Origin: Balamuthia mandrillaris | Lineage: Eukaryota > Discosea > Longamoebia > Balamuthiidae | DNA: 64,000 nt | NCBI GenBank assembly: GCA_031835245.1 | Contig: JAVKOQ010000089.1 | Location: forward strand, 62,001-126,000 | Reading direction: 5' to 3' | Notes under the pieces: generated by a model | Database searches by the model: none | Told to the model about the DNA's origin: nothing | The model's input: the letters and a program-made list of their open reading frames with translations, nothing else | Shown: positions 9,833 through 25,052 of the stretch, in pieces | How positions within the stretch are numbered: position 1 is the stretch's first letter | Layout: each line of letters opens with the position of its first letter | Position numbers and translations under genes: made by a program

Positions 9833-11776
9833 TCAGTGGAGGAGGTCAACGATGCCCTCCCAGTCCAACCAAATGTTGGACATGGCCTCGGGGCGGTATT
9901 GCCCAGAGGGATGGTTGCGGTGGTGCAGCCGAAAGTAGACCACGTACCGAATGTTGGGCGACAGGTTTGGCGCTATGCAATGGGCGAGCTGGTAGTGGCA
10001 TAGAATGATGTCGCCTGCCTTTCCCTTTATCTTCATTGCAGAAAGGAGTTAAAAATATCAGAGAGAGAGAAAACGATATTGAAGAGGGAAGAGAGAAGGA
10101 GAAGAGAGAAGAGCAGGGCAGAGAGACAAGAGTTGGTTTGCTAGAAGAAGAAAAAGAATGGCTGCACTAATGGTTGTACCTGCACAGGTTTGCTCAGGTT
10201 GGGTTGTATTTCCTCTTGAGCTTTTTTCATATGCTCATTGTCTCTGTTGAGATATATACATCAAGAGCGTCGAGTGTTGAGTAGTTTGAACTACAATGAT
10301 TATGCCAGCAATGAAACATAAAAACAAAGAAGAGGAGCAACAAACTTGAATACAACGGATGGTCCGCCATAGGCGTTAAAGTAGGACTCGAGCACTTTGT
10401 GGCTGCCAGGATAGACGCAAAGATTGCCACAGAGATCCTCTGAGACATCGCTAAGCAACACGCCCAACAAGCATGTGAAGTTCTTGACGACACCTGGCGC
10501 CTCCCCGATGGCTTCGTTGGGAATTCCATCTATGTGCCAGTACCGCTCCCAGTTTGGTATCGGGATAAACTCATCGCCGCCTTTTTGTTTATATAACGTC
10601 TATATTACTGCGAATAAAGAAAGCAAAGAGGCGAAGAAGAGGTAAGAAGATGGAGACAGAGGAGCAAACCATCATGTGTGTCTATACCAGCCTGCCAAGC
10701 CACCCATTTTTTCAACAGCTTCATGCCAAGCCCGTTGTTTTGGTCTGCGCCGCTGGGTAGGCATCCATCTCCCGGGAAGCGAATGGCCATCTGCGCAAAG
10801 TGGCAGCGCTGCACTTTGCCCCTGCCGATGAGGCTTTCAGCGAGGTGAATGGCGGAGGTCTTGTAGAGCAGGTTGGACATTACAGGGGAGAGGGAAATGT
10901 CTGGTGAGAACCCGCTGTTGATGGTCGCCATCAATGGACTGCTGTGTTGCTTTCCCTTGGTGGTGTTTGAAAAGGTTAGCAAGTCGACCAGAACAAAGAA
11001 TCGAAAGAGACAGAATCGGAAGGGACGGTGAAAGCTAGAACCTTGGCAAAGTCTCCAAGACCTTTGTTGATCTGTCGTAAGGCTGCGTCTCTCAGTTGTT
11101 TGGGAACGACGCCCTCCACCACCACAAACCCTCGTTCCAGCATTTCTCTCTTTTGTTCCAAGCTCAACGAAGGATAAGAGGCGTTCAAAGAAGAAAAAGA
11201 AGAGGAGGAAGAAGCAGCATTGGATGAGCGAGGCGAAGGTCGAAGCAACTGCTGAAACACGTTACGAAAGAAGTTATTGTTGCTGAGCTGCTGTTGTTGA
11301 GTACTTGTTGTTGTGTTCTTCTTAGAAGCAGAGGAAGCAGAGAGGTCTTGTTGTTCGGCTTCTTCTTCGGCTTGACTCATCATTTCCATCAACACTTCGA
11401 CGGTGGCTTGCACGTTGCCCCGTTTGGACTCGAACACAGCCAGGAGGATCTCCTCTGGCAAGGAAGGAAACATTTGTCGCAGTTCCGGCATGGCCTTCAC
11501 CAGCGCTGCCTGCGTTGTTGCTCCCATCCCTGATTGTGGTGACAACGAAGAAGAAAAAGCAGAGGAAGTAGAATGTGAGGGGGCGGACGGTTGTTGCTGT
11601 TGGTGGTTCCCTGGATATTGATCCCCTGCAGACCGTTGTGGGTGAGGAGGAAGAGGGGGATAGAGATAGGGTTGTGTTTGTTGTTGTTGCTGTTGCTGGT
11701 GGTGGCTTCCTGCTGCTGGACGATACCACCATGGAGAAGGAGAACGAGAGGAAGGAGGAGGAGGAGGAGGCTGCAT
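9833..11776 (-). CDS. CUE-domain phytanoyl-CoA dioxygenase family protein
   Basis: Fe(II)/2-oxoglutarate oxygenase of the PhyH family with an N-terminal ubiquitin-binding CUE-like domain. The N-terminus is Pro/Gln/Ser-rich. The CUE segment is MPELRQMFPSLPEEILLAVF. PhyH begins near REMLERGFVVVEGVV, followed by exons with QRCHFAQMAIRFPGDGC, then NWERYWHIDGIPNE (the HxD iron motif), CGNLCVYPGSHKVL and GDIILCHYQLAHCIAPNLSP with the distal His and the 2-oxoglutarate Arg (NIRYVVYF). At least four introns. Start chosen at the first ATG after an in-frame TTG stretch; it leads straight into MQPPPPPP. The coupling of CUE and PhyH is uncommon and suggests a ubiquitin-linked substrate or localisation; inferred only. 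Confidence 0.82.
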
Positions 11777-11952
11777 GTGGTGTTCTTCTTGTTCTTCTTG
11801 TAACGCTTGCCTCAATAATAATCGGAAAAAGTATGAATAAAGAAAAACTATTTCTTAATTTATTCTGGTTTGTCCAAAAATATCGAAAATTGTCTACAAA
11901 AACCCTTTCGGTGATGCATTGCTTTTTTTTTGTTTTGTTGTTTCGCCTTCCT

Positions 11953-16282
<4,330 letters not shown>

Positions 16283-17004
16283 TCCTCCGTCTCTTTTTTT
16301 TTTCGGCCAACACACACAACTAAACTACAAATACAAAAAGGCTCCCTTCTTTGAAAGCAGCAAATACCCCTCTTGGCTTCGCTTCCCCAACAACAAAGGA
16401 GGGGAAAAAAAAAACGTAGGAAGAGAGAAAGCGCGCTCGCTGTCGATAGCGAGAAACACCCAAATGCTATCTCCCCTTTCCCTTCACTTCTCTCCTCTTC
16501 TTTGCCTTTTGGTGACCCTTTGGAATATTATTTTTTACCGATTTTAGATGAAAGGGCGGGAAAAAGGTACCTAAGAGCGAAATGAAATCGTCGACAACAA
16601 CCACCCCAATTTTCCCGAAACACCCTCACGTTTTCCTTGAAAGGGGAAAGGGGAGGGGAAATTTTTGCGGTTTTTACGTTTCTTTTGGGCGGAGCGCAAG
16701 AGAGAATTTTGGCGGGAAAAGGCTCTTGCTTGAAGTTTTGGGTGGCCATGGGTGTGCCTCCCTCCACATGGGGCTTCATTTTGTTTTTTTTTTTTTCTCT
16801 TTGGAGTTCTTTATCTCTGGCTACGGCGTGAATCTTATCGCTTGGCAACAATCCGGAGCTGTGCGCTTTATTAGGCTTGGTATATCTGTCCATGTCTTTC
16901 CTTATTCTTTTTTTCCGTTATTTGTTTGTGGAGTGGTTAACGCGTTGTTCATTTGTTTATTCCCTCTTCTGCTCTCTCTCATGCACACACGCTTTCTCGG
17001 CTGG
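16283..17004. other. Intergenic region with E2F-like sites
   Basis: No gene supported despite a 143-codon plus-strand frame of non-protein-like composition. Contains GGGCGGGAAAAA at about 16554 and TTTTGGCGGGAAAA at about 16707, both E2F-like, and CGTCGACAAC at 16589. It is upstream of the RhoGEF and downstream of PREY. Confidence 0.45.
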
Positions 17005-17397
17005 TTAGTCTAACTTGCGGGCAGAGGCAGGGCGGAGGTCGGGGATGCCGTTGTCGGGGTTTATGGGATAGGCCATGCCAGTGTCCTTGCAGACGAGCTC
17101 GTTTCTCTCTGGGTCATAGCTCAGGGGTTTTTTGGTGATGGGGTCCCCCAAGTACTTGAGTTGTTGTGGCGCATCGAAAGGAGTTCTGCTGTGGCTTTTG
17201 GTGGTAGCAGCAGAAGGAAAAGAGGAGGCAGAAGCGTTGGAGTAACAAAAAAGAGGTGTTGAGGAGGAGGAGAAGGGCCTGAAAACAACCAGGGTGTGTT
17301 TTTGGACCTCCGGCCGGAAGAAGAGAAAGAGCCTGTTGTGACGCAAGCCTGCAAAGCTTGGGGTGGTGCCTGTCCTCAGCGATGGTGCAGCCCTCAT
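17005..17397 (-). CDS. PYURF: PREY/PYURF mitochondrial Trm112-like protein
   Basis: A small Trm112p-fold protein. Human PREY stabilises mitochondrial SAM-dependent methyltransferases for coenzyme Q and complex I assembly (family knowledge). The C-terminus is diagnostic: LKYLGDPITKKPLSYDPERN, ELVCKDTGMAYPI, NGIPDLRPASARKLD. The N-terminal 60 residues are Arg/Ser-rich with few acidic residues, fitting a mitochondrial presequence (MRAAPSLRTGTTPSFAGLRH). Start chosen at MRAAPSL rather than a longer frame reaching 17499, because it gives a presequence. It also leaves the motif TTTGTCGAC (17443-17451) as a promoter element 46 bp upstream. Single exon, 130 aa. Confidence 0.85.
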   Translation of the reverse strand: MRAAPSLRTGTTPSFAGLRHNRLFLFFRPEVQKHTLVVFRPFSSSSTPLFCYSNASASSFPSAATTKSHSRTPFDAPQQLKYLGDPITKKPLSYDPERNELVCKDTGMAYPINPDNGIPDLRPASARKLD

Positions 17398-17517
17398 CCC
17401 TGTGTGTTTATGCTTTTTCTTTCTTCTTTGTGGCTTCCTAATTTTGTCGACCGCAAACAACAACAAGAAAGAAGCAGCAAGGAAGGCTTTATGGCACAAA
17501 GACTAAGACTAGTAGGT

Positions 17518-18177
17518 TCATTTCCCTCGTTTGGACTTTGCTCTGCCTCGTGCCGAGGACCGTCCTCTTTCAGAGGAGCTGGACTCCCCTCCTCTGCCTT
17601 CCCCACCACCTTGCGCGTTTCTCTTCACCTTGACGATCCGCCAGGTGGTCTCCCCTTTGTCCATGCTCTCGTTGAACAAGGGCAGGCCTCCACCCGCCTT
17701 ATCCCCAAGGCCCATCGAGATGGCCCCGTCCTCGGCTTTGTGCTGCCTCTCGAACAGGGTCTTGACCAAGCTCTCCGGCGGGTCAAACTCCACCACGGTG
17801 GAGGGGGAGGTGTCCACCCACTTGCGGCCAGCCAGGTACTTCTCTGCATACTCCCTGCCCACAGGCCCCTCGATGATGGCCTGGTAGGGTTGTGTGTCAG
17901 GCAGCCTGTTGTGTTGCACGAGGTGGAGCACCTCGGCGTCGCCCATGGGACGGTAGACGAGGGTGTGGCCGGGTTTTGGGGGCATGGGAGAGGAAGGGGC
18001 TTCCAACCATATGGAGCTGGCCCCACGGTGCGTTACGTTGCGCAAGTGGCCGCTCTCCAGGAGGTCCCTCTCGTGGGGGAGTAACTGTTTGATAGCTTTG
18101 CCGAGAGCTTTCCTTGCCGCAGCCGCCGCTGCTGTTGCCTTCTGGGCCTCATCTTCCACGTTGGTGTCGTGTTGCAT
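17518..18177 (-). CDS. Unknown 219-aa protein, weakly ART-like
   Basis: Intronless frame with GC-ending codons, so real. A helical Ala/Lys-rich N-terminus (about 40 residues) precedes a compact region: HTLVYRPMGDAEVLHLVQHN, YQAIIEGPVGREYAEKYLAG, WVDTSPSTVVEFDPPESLVK, DGAISMGLGDKAGGGLP and WRIVKVKRN. The opening strand, the YR motif, the later STVVEF strand and the loop arrangement resemble ADP-ribosyltransferase-like folds, but the catalytic triad cannot be assigned; this is a weak inference. The last 30 residues are Gly/Ser then Arg/Lys-rich (SSARGRAKSKRGK), consistent with nuclear or nucleic-acid association. Lies between PREY and SFSWAP, same strand. Confidence 0.6.
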   Translation of the reverse strand: MQHDTNVEDEAQKATAAAAAARKALGKAIKQLLPHERDLLESGHLRNVTHRGASSIWLEAPSSPMPPKPGHTLVYRPMGDAEVLHLVQHNRLPDTQPYQAIIEGPVGREYAEKYLAGRKWVDTSPSTVVEFDPPESLVKTLFERQHKAEDGAISMGLGDKAGGGLPLFNESMDKGETTWRIVKVKRNAQGGGEGRGGESSSSERGRSSARGRAKSKRGK

Positions 18178-18260
18178 CTCGATCTTGGCGTGTTAACTGA
18201 AAGAAAAACCCACAAAAGTGGTGTTCCCTTTTTTCTCCTTTGTGCGTTGAAAAGTTACTG

Positions 18261-19679
18261 TTAACTGCTGCTGCTATCAGAACTGGAAGTACTGCTCCCA
18301 CTGTGGGAGGGAGTCCTTGACCTCGTTCTGCGTTCTCTCCGATGGTGGTTGTTCCTTCCTTCCTTCCTATTGCTTCTTCGGCCGTCTCGATGATGCCTAC
18401 GAGGAGAAGGACTTCTTCGATGGTATCGCCGATGTCTCACTCTGCTTCGACTCCTACTCCTGGACCTTCTTGCGCTGCCGCTGCGACTCCTGCTCCTGCT
18501 TCGACTCCTATTCCTTAACCTTCTTCGCTTGCTTCTGTCTCTGCTCCTGCTTCTATCTCTGCTTCTGTTGTGTCTTTCTCTTTTGCTTGTCTGTTCGGTT
18601 TCTATTGCTGATTCGCTGTTCTCTCGTTTTTCTTTCGCTTTTGTCTCCTCTGCCGCTGTGCTTCCGTTCGTTGAGAGCAATGGAGGAGCGCCATTCTGTA
18701 GCATACGGGCCATGAGCTTGGCTCGCTTAAGCCGCTGCTCCTTCTCTTTTTCGTCCACTTGCTCCTTCGTCACTCCCTCCACCACCTCCTCTACTTCTAC
18801 TGTGCTCTGAGATTTCGAGTCGTTGACGCTTGATGTTTGAACTTTGTTTTCCTCATCCTTTTTGCTTTCTTTCTATATTTTTGTTCGTGACGTTTTAGAC
18901 TTTTTGCACCGAAAGCAGGAAGACAAGAAAGCAGATAGAGGAGCAAAGCAGAAGAGCAAGAAGATGAAACACAAAGAAAACTAACCCGTTTGTAGGCCTC
19001 AAGGTGCCACCGATAATAAGAATGGAATCTATCAGCTGGATCAAGAAAGGAGAACTTGTAGTTCGCATCAGACTGATCGGAAGTGGAGGAAGAAGGAGCA
19101 GAGGAGGAGACTGGCTCAGTCGTCACGGGATTCATTTGCGGCCTTCGCCATGGCGGTAGCGTTGTTGTGCTTGAAGAAGGGACAGAAGAAGAGGTTGTTG
19201 ATGCAGAGGTGCCCCTTCGAACGCGATTCTCAAAGGCCTGGCCGTGCTTTGCTACAAATGGAATAAGCTTTTCTATCACTTCTTTCACTTCCGGCGGTGG
19301 CTGTGGCAATAGTTGCTCTTGCATCTCCACTTGCTCTTCTTCGTCGCTGGCGTATTCCAGGATTTGCAACAGAGAACCTGACATCTCGTTCACCACTACT
19401 TCCTTCTCTCTCCTTTCTTGTTCTTGCTGCTCCTCTAGTCGTTGTCGCAACAGCCGAAAGAAAGGATGTAAGGGATGACCTTCGGCAAGAAATAAAAAGT
19501 TGGTGTTGTCAGCTTGTTGTTGTTCTTTCAGAGCCTTGGCAGCCAGCTCTGGTTGTTCCACAAGGAACTTGGCTGTGTGCTCTATCACCAATGCGAGCTT
19601 CTTTGTTGCTGGCTGATTTTAGAGATACGATAAAACACAGAGTCAATATAGAAAGCAACAGCACAAAAGAAGCGAGCAG

Positions 19680-19713
<34 letters not shown>

Positions 19714-20467
19714 CAGTGACGACATCGTCAGGAACTGCAAAAGGGCAGATGTAGGGCTCATTCTCCTCATTCTTCGTGTTGTTGTCTTCTTTGTTGTCTG
19801 CTGATTTTGGAGCTGTTTCTTCAGAGGTGTTACCGTATTCAAAAGGAACAGAGGCATAGCCCCCGCATGTTTCCATCTTTTGTCGCTTCTTCTCCTCCTC
19901 TGTGCACAAAAAAATAGAGAACGTGAGACAGATGAGAGAGAGAGAGAGAGAACGCTGAAAAGCGAGGCAGAGGAGAACGAGAGTTTGCAAACCTTTGTAG
20001 AGATCTTCCTCGTGAAGGCTCATGTCCCAATACCTCTCTCGTTCTATCTTTTGTGCCAACTTGTTGCTCGTTTCTGGTCGCTTGGTAGGATGGCCTTGCT
20101 TCTTCTTCTTCTTTTCAAACAGCTTTTTTTCTTGCAACAGAGCTCTCACGTCGAAACGATCGATGAGAAGGTTCTCATCGCCCATCCAAGGGATCAAGAA
20201 CGAGTCGTTGACATTCTGTTGTTTTTGTTGTTGAGAAGGCGGCGGAGGGAAGAGCTTACACTCCCAACCAAGCACTACCAACTCGGCAAGTCGCTTCTCC
20301 TCTCTCTCCTCTCTTCTTTGTTGTTGGTCGACTGATGGAGCTGTCGGCCGTGTTCTCGCTCTTCGGTTCGTGGAAGGTCCTTCGGCGTGCTCTCTGTCCG
20401 GCGGAAACGTGGAGGGCGGCACCTCAAACACCTGGAAGAACATGGCATCTTTCTTTTGGCCCAGCAT
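18261..20467 (-). CDS. SFSWAP: SFSWAP/SURP-type splicing regulator
   Basis: Suppressor-of-white-apricot family; regulates alternative splicing in the nucleus. Domains in order: DRY_EERY N-terminal domain (ELVVLGWECKLFPP, then LIPWMGDENLLIDRFDVRAL); acidic linker with YICPFAVPDDVV; SURP1 (VIEHTAKFLVEQPELAAKAL, FLAEGHPLHPFFRLLRQ); SURP2 (EVIEKLIPFVAKHGQAFENR, FSFLDPADRFHSYYRWHLEA); a short KLMARMLQNG block; and a C-terminal RS domain (many RSRSRSRS dipeptides). At least four introns, two with GA runs that are CT on the coding strand. Start at MLGQKKDAMFFQVFEV; a GAGAGAAGAG array lies upstream. The RS tail ends in a Ser run. Confidence 0.9.
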
Positions 20468-20583
20468 TTCTTTTTTCTTTTCGCTTTGCTTGTGGACATG
20501 AGAGAGGATAAGAGACAGGTTGAAACCGTGTGGACAAATACAGCAGTAAACGTGCCCTTATGCTGTACGTTTCGTTCTCTATC

Positions 20584-20682
20584 GCATGAGAGGAGAGAGG
20601 AGAGAAGAGAGGAGAGAAGAGAGGAGAGAAGAGAGGAGAGAAGAGAGAGGAGAGAGGAGAGAGGAGAGAGGAGAGAGGAGCA
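20584..20682. repeat. GAGAGGAGAGAA-type array
   Basis: Tandem purine repeat (units near GAGAGAAGAGAG) in the gap between SFSWAP and RBM28. It is pyrimidine-rich on the strand of both flanking genes, so it may lie in a 5' UTR intron of SFSWAP. Confidence 0.85.
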
Positions 20683-20720
20683 GAGAGCAAAGAGAATAAA
20701 AAAGTATTTTTTTTTGTTCT

Positions 20721-23700
20721 TCACTCGAACCACCGTTGCTTCTTTTGAGCGATCTTCGAGGAAGCAGTGGCGGTGGGTGCGGTGCTTTTGTTGCCAAACA
20801 GTTTCTGTTTGTACTGCGAGACCAACTGGTCGAGCTTCTGTTCTTTCTCGTATTTCTTGTTGTGCCTCCTGCTGCCTGCTCTTCGCTGTGGCATCGAATC
20901 GTCTTCTTGTGGCTTAGGTGTCGTCTTTTGTTTCTTCTTTTGTGGTTCTTTGTTGCTCTTTTTTGCTGCAGCTGCAACTTTCACCGGCTGCACATCATCA
21001 GCCTCTGAGCTCCTCGTCTTTCTCTTTTTAGAAGAAGCATTCGTGCGGGTGGCTTCTTCATTTTTCTGCTGTTGATTCTTCTTCTTGTTCTCTCTTTCTT
21101 CCATTCGTTTTTGTTTGCGAGCCTCTTTTTTCCTTCGTTCTCTCAGTCTCTTCTTCTGGCGGGGAGTGAGGTTCGCATCGTTCTCCGATTTCGCTGAGGT
21201 TGTAGACTTCGATGCACTCTCGTCAGCATCATCATTATTTTCAGCGTCATTGTTATTCTTTGGCTTTTGCTTCTTCTTTCCTCGCTGTTGCTTCTTGGCT
21301 CCTTCTCCTTCCTCTTCTTCTCCGCCTTTTTCATGTTGCTTCTGTTTGTTGAACTCTTTCTGGCGCTTGAGCCTCTGTTCTCGCTCGTGCACGCGACGCA
21401 TGTTATCTAATGCAAACTCCACCAGCGGTCTCCGCTGCTCTCCAAAGTATTGTGGATTGTTGTTTACCTGACGAAGAGCGGCTAGTGCGTGCTCGTGCTT
21501 GTAAAACTCCACAAAGCCGTAGCCCTTGGATACACCGCTCTGTTCATCTCTTACGATCTTCGCCTGTATTTTTTGGTGGTATTGGTAATAATGAAGAAAT
21601 AAGAAAGCGTAAACAAAGAGAGAGAGAGAGAGAGAGAGAGTAGCTAACCTGTTTGATGGCAGGTAGCTTGTGAGCATCTTGGCCTTCAGCGGTAGCGGCA
21701 GCCTCTCGAAAGATCTGCTTAAGCTGCTGCTCATCCACCTTTTTGGGGAGCTGACGAACAGATAGCCTTGTCGTGGAGACGAAAATGTTGGGATTCTTCA
21801 ACTTCTGCTTCTTCTCCTGATAAGCCCTCTCTCTCCTCTCTATCTCCGCTTTGGATAGACCCTGGGCGGCCTCCGAGTCGGCGGTGATGACACCCTCGTT
21901 AGCCAACCAAAGATTCCTCTTATCCTTCTCTTGCTTCTTCTGAACGTTGGCGGTGGTTAGCTCGGTGGCTGTCTGCTTATTGACCGCTCTGTTAATGATG
22001 AGCTCGCGACCGTCCACATAGATACCGCTTTTGTTAGCAGCACTGAGTACTGTTGCAGCGGACTCCATGGCTTTCTTTTTGTTTGTAGCTTGAGCAGAGG
22101 AGGAAGTCAGTTGTAGTTGTTTCTGGAAGAGTTCCACTTCTTTAAGGACTATATCCGCTGACGCTTTGTCCACAAAGTGTACGAAGGCAGTGCCACGACT
22201 GCCTCCAGTTGCTTTGTTTCTTACAATGCGGCAAAATTTGACCTTTCCATACTCTGAAAACCTGTTCACCAAAAGTTTGTGTCAGTTGAAAGGATACAAA
22301 AGAGAATCTCGATAATAAAAGCATACTTTTGCTTTAAGGTAGCTTCGGTGGTATCGAAGGAAAGATTTCTGATGAAGAGTGCACAGTTTAAATCATCTGC
22401 GGGCTTTTGCTTGGGTACCTTGCTTTGAGCTTCGTCATCATTATCTTCTTCATCTTCTTCGTCGCTTTCAGCAATCATGTCATCTTCCTCGTCTTCGTCT
22501 TCTTCTTCTTCCTCGCCTTCATCATCCTCCTCATTTTCTTCCTCGTCATCACTTTCCTCTTCCATTTTAGTTTCTTCCTCTTCCTCTTCTTCCTCTTCTT
22601 CTTGTTCTTCTTCTTCTTCTTCTTCTTCTTCTTCTTCTTCTTCTTCTTCTTCATCATCATCCTCTTCCTCTTCTTCCTCTTCTTTCTCTTCTTTCTCCAA
22701 GTGCTTGAGATAAGAATTCTTTGACACAGCCCAATCCACTGCCACAGGTCGTCCTCGTATCCGTTTGGCATTCATGTTCTGAATGGCGTTTGTGGCCTCA
22801 TCCGCATTGGTGTACTCCACAAAGGCAAAGCCTTTGATCTTGCCATCAGGTTTTCGAGGCAAAGCCAAGTCTACCAGAGTACCAAACGGCGAGAACTTGG
22901 TTTTGATGTCGTTTTCATTGCTCTATTCAAGATGGAAAATAGAAAAGTTAGAAGAAAAGTGAAAAGGGAGAGGGGGAGCACTACTTGAAAAGACAGGTTT
23001 CGAATAATAAGCCGTGAAGTGGTCTGTCGAATGAGAAAGCTTCGTCAATTAAAACTCAACAAGAAAGGTATAAAAGAATAGACTGACCGATTGCTTCTTC
23101 AGCACAGCATGGACTTTATCGGCTCCTAAAAGTGGTTTGCCGTTTAACCTGCTAACAGCTTTTTGGGCTGCATTAGCTTCGACGAAGTTGACTCTTACTG
23201 TTTTACAGTTAATGCCACAATACATAAGAAGTTTGCTATGGAGGAGAGAAGGGAGAATCGGTAAATGTGTGACGTACAAATAGGTAAAGTGGCATTTGCG
23301 TCTGGATATGAAATGGAGGAAATCTCTCCAAAGTCTCCAAATATCTTTTCCAACGCTTTAGCTTTGTTGCGGAGAGTTGCACTATTCAGACCGGCAACAA
23401 GGACGAGGCGCTTTGCTTCTGCAACTCTGTTGTTTTAAATAGTTTTATCAACAGATGTTCTGGTCACAGTCAAAATGTGGTAATGCGCAATTATTACCTG
23501 TTCTTTCTCCCAGCATTGTTGTTCGCCTCGTCTTCTTTTTGGTGTGTACTGCTCTCCTGTTGCTGTTTTTTGCTTGGCTTGGAGGAGGAAGAGATGTATT
23601 CGCCCGTTCGAATGTCGTAGCCTTCGTCCTCGTCGCTCTCTTCCTCTTGTACTTCTTTCGCTTCTCCTGCCTCAGGCACGGCGGAAACGGGTGCGACTTC

Positions 23701-23871
23701 AAACTCATCTCCTTCCTCATTCTTTGGTTTACGATTCTCTTCTACGCATCCAAACAAGGTTAGAGAAAGAACAGAGCTCAAAGGAAAAGACGACAGAAAA
23801 GGAAGAGAAGACGAGAGACGCAGAGAAGAGAGAAGCGGAGAACGAGAGGAGAAGCGGCGAAGTAGGGGAGG

Positions 23872-23915
<44 letters not shown>

Positions 23916-24582
23916 AGAGACGGACTATTGTGAGCGGGTCTGGGTTTGGCGACTTCCACCCACATGCGTTTGCCTTTGACGGTCTTGCCGTGGAACTGTT
24001 TTAGGGCTTTCTGAGCATCCTCTTCCAGGGCGCTTCAGTGCAAACCAAAACAAAAAAAAAGAGTGAGTTTTGCCAAACGCCCAAAAAAAAAAGAGATGAA
24101 GGCCAAAAAAAAACTTACAAATGAACAATGGCAAAACCTCGACAACGATTGGAACCTAGTTACACACACGCCAGTGAGCAAAAACAAGCATAAACCAAAG
24201 CGAGAGGAACAATCATAATAAGAGAGAAAGACCTTTTTCATTGATGGTGAAACACCGGCGAATCGGTCCCACATCCCCAAATAACTCCTCCAAGTCGTGA
24301 GGGAGCGAAAAAAACACATTCAGTCAAGGAGAAAAAAAATAAAGAGAAAGCGAAGAAATGTGGCACAAAACAAAGTTCACGCACACACACACACACACAA
24401 AAACCGGTTAGATTAGGTTTTCAAAAGGATATGGCAGTGGTCGTGTCTGCTGATAAGTTGCGCAGGAAAAGCTTGTTCTTTTTGATTTCTTTGACTTTGG
24501 CCTTCTTGCCCTGTTCTAGTGCGACCTCACCGCCGCCAGCAGCGTCAGCGACGGAACCCTCCTCCGCTCCGTTGGTCATCAT
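20721..24582 (-). CDS. RBM28: RBM28/NOP4 nucleolar RNA-binding protein
   Basis: Required for 60S ribosome biogenesis in yeast (Nop4). Five RRM-like units are visible: RRM1 (NKLFLRNLSADTTT, LEELFGDVGPIRRC, WVEVAKPR); RRM2, divergent (KRLVLVAGLNSATL, VRVNFVEANAAQKAVSRLNG); RRM3 (RLIIRNLSFQ, ALPRKPDGKIKGFAFVEYTN, RPVAVDWAVSKN); a long Glu/Asp-rich acidic stretch; RRM4 (CALFIRNLSFDTTEATLKQK, GGSRGTAFVHFVDKASA); and RRM5 (TRLSVRQLPKKVDEQQLKQI, SKGYGFVEFYKHEHALAALR, NNPQYFGEQRRPLVEF). The RRM3 PRKPDGK and RRM5 NNPQYFG motifs match RBM28. The C-terminus is a Lys/Arg-rich nucleolar-type tail. At least nine introns. Start chosen at MMTNGAEEG before RRM1. Confidence 0.9.
22570..22660. repeat. TTC tract coding for a poly-Glu block in RBM28
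   Basis: On the coding strand this is GAA/GAG, giving about 30 consecutive acidic residues. It is exonic: the frame stays open from RRM3 to RRM4. Confidence 0.8.
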
Positions 24583-25052
24583 CACTTGGTCTCTTCTTTC
24601 TATTTTCCTTCTTTCTTTCTTTTTTCGCCTGTGGCCACTGCACAACAGGTGAACAAACGCTGCAGCATGACGTGACGTCATGCCAACAGCTGCGCTGCAA
24701 GCCTGCAGAAATGCTGCAGAAATGCTGCAGCAATGGTTGAGAAGGAAGAGGGAAAACGCGGAGTTTTGGATTTTTCTTAAGGGAATAACCCTCGAACTTT
24801 CTTCAACTTTTCCTTTTATGTTCATCCTTTAAAATTCATTTTTTTTTTTGGCTGCACATTTTTTTCTTTCTTTCTTTCTTTTTGAAGTAGTAGTTAGCAA
24901 AAGCCAAAAAAGACACTCACTTTCCCTTAAACACCCTCACCGCACAGCGTTTTTTTTTTTTTTCCTAACCCCTTAGCAGCTCCTTTTTTTTTTCTTTCTC
25001 CCACCGCTTTTTTATTTTTTCTCCTTCACCTTCGGAACCTTTCAAAGCTTAT
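24583..25052. promoter_or_regulatory. Divergent promoter of RBM28 and eIF1
   Basis: No gene. Contains many T tracts (about 24840, 24950, 24985) and a CTGCAG/GCTGCA cluster at 24660-24735, including CATGACGTGACGTCATG, a palindromic CRE-like TGACGTCA core at about 24673. It sits between two translation/ribosome genes, suggesting shared control. Confidence 0.5.

Noticed and set aside
16582-17013. 143-codon plus-strand frame
   Set aside because: Phe-rich, no domain, covers E2F-like promoter sites and the 3' end of PREY.
17296-18084. 262-codon plus-strand frame
   Set aside because: Antisense of PREY and of the 219-aa gene, open only because those exons are GC-rich.
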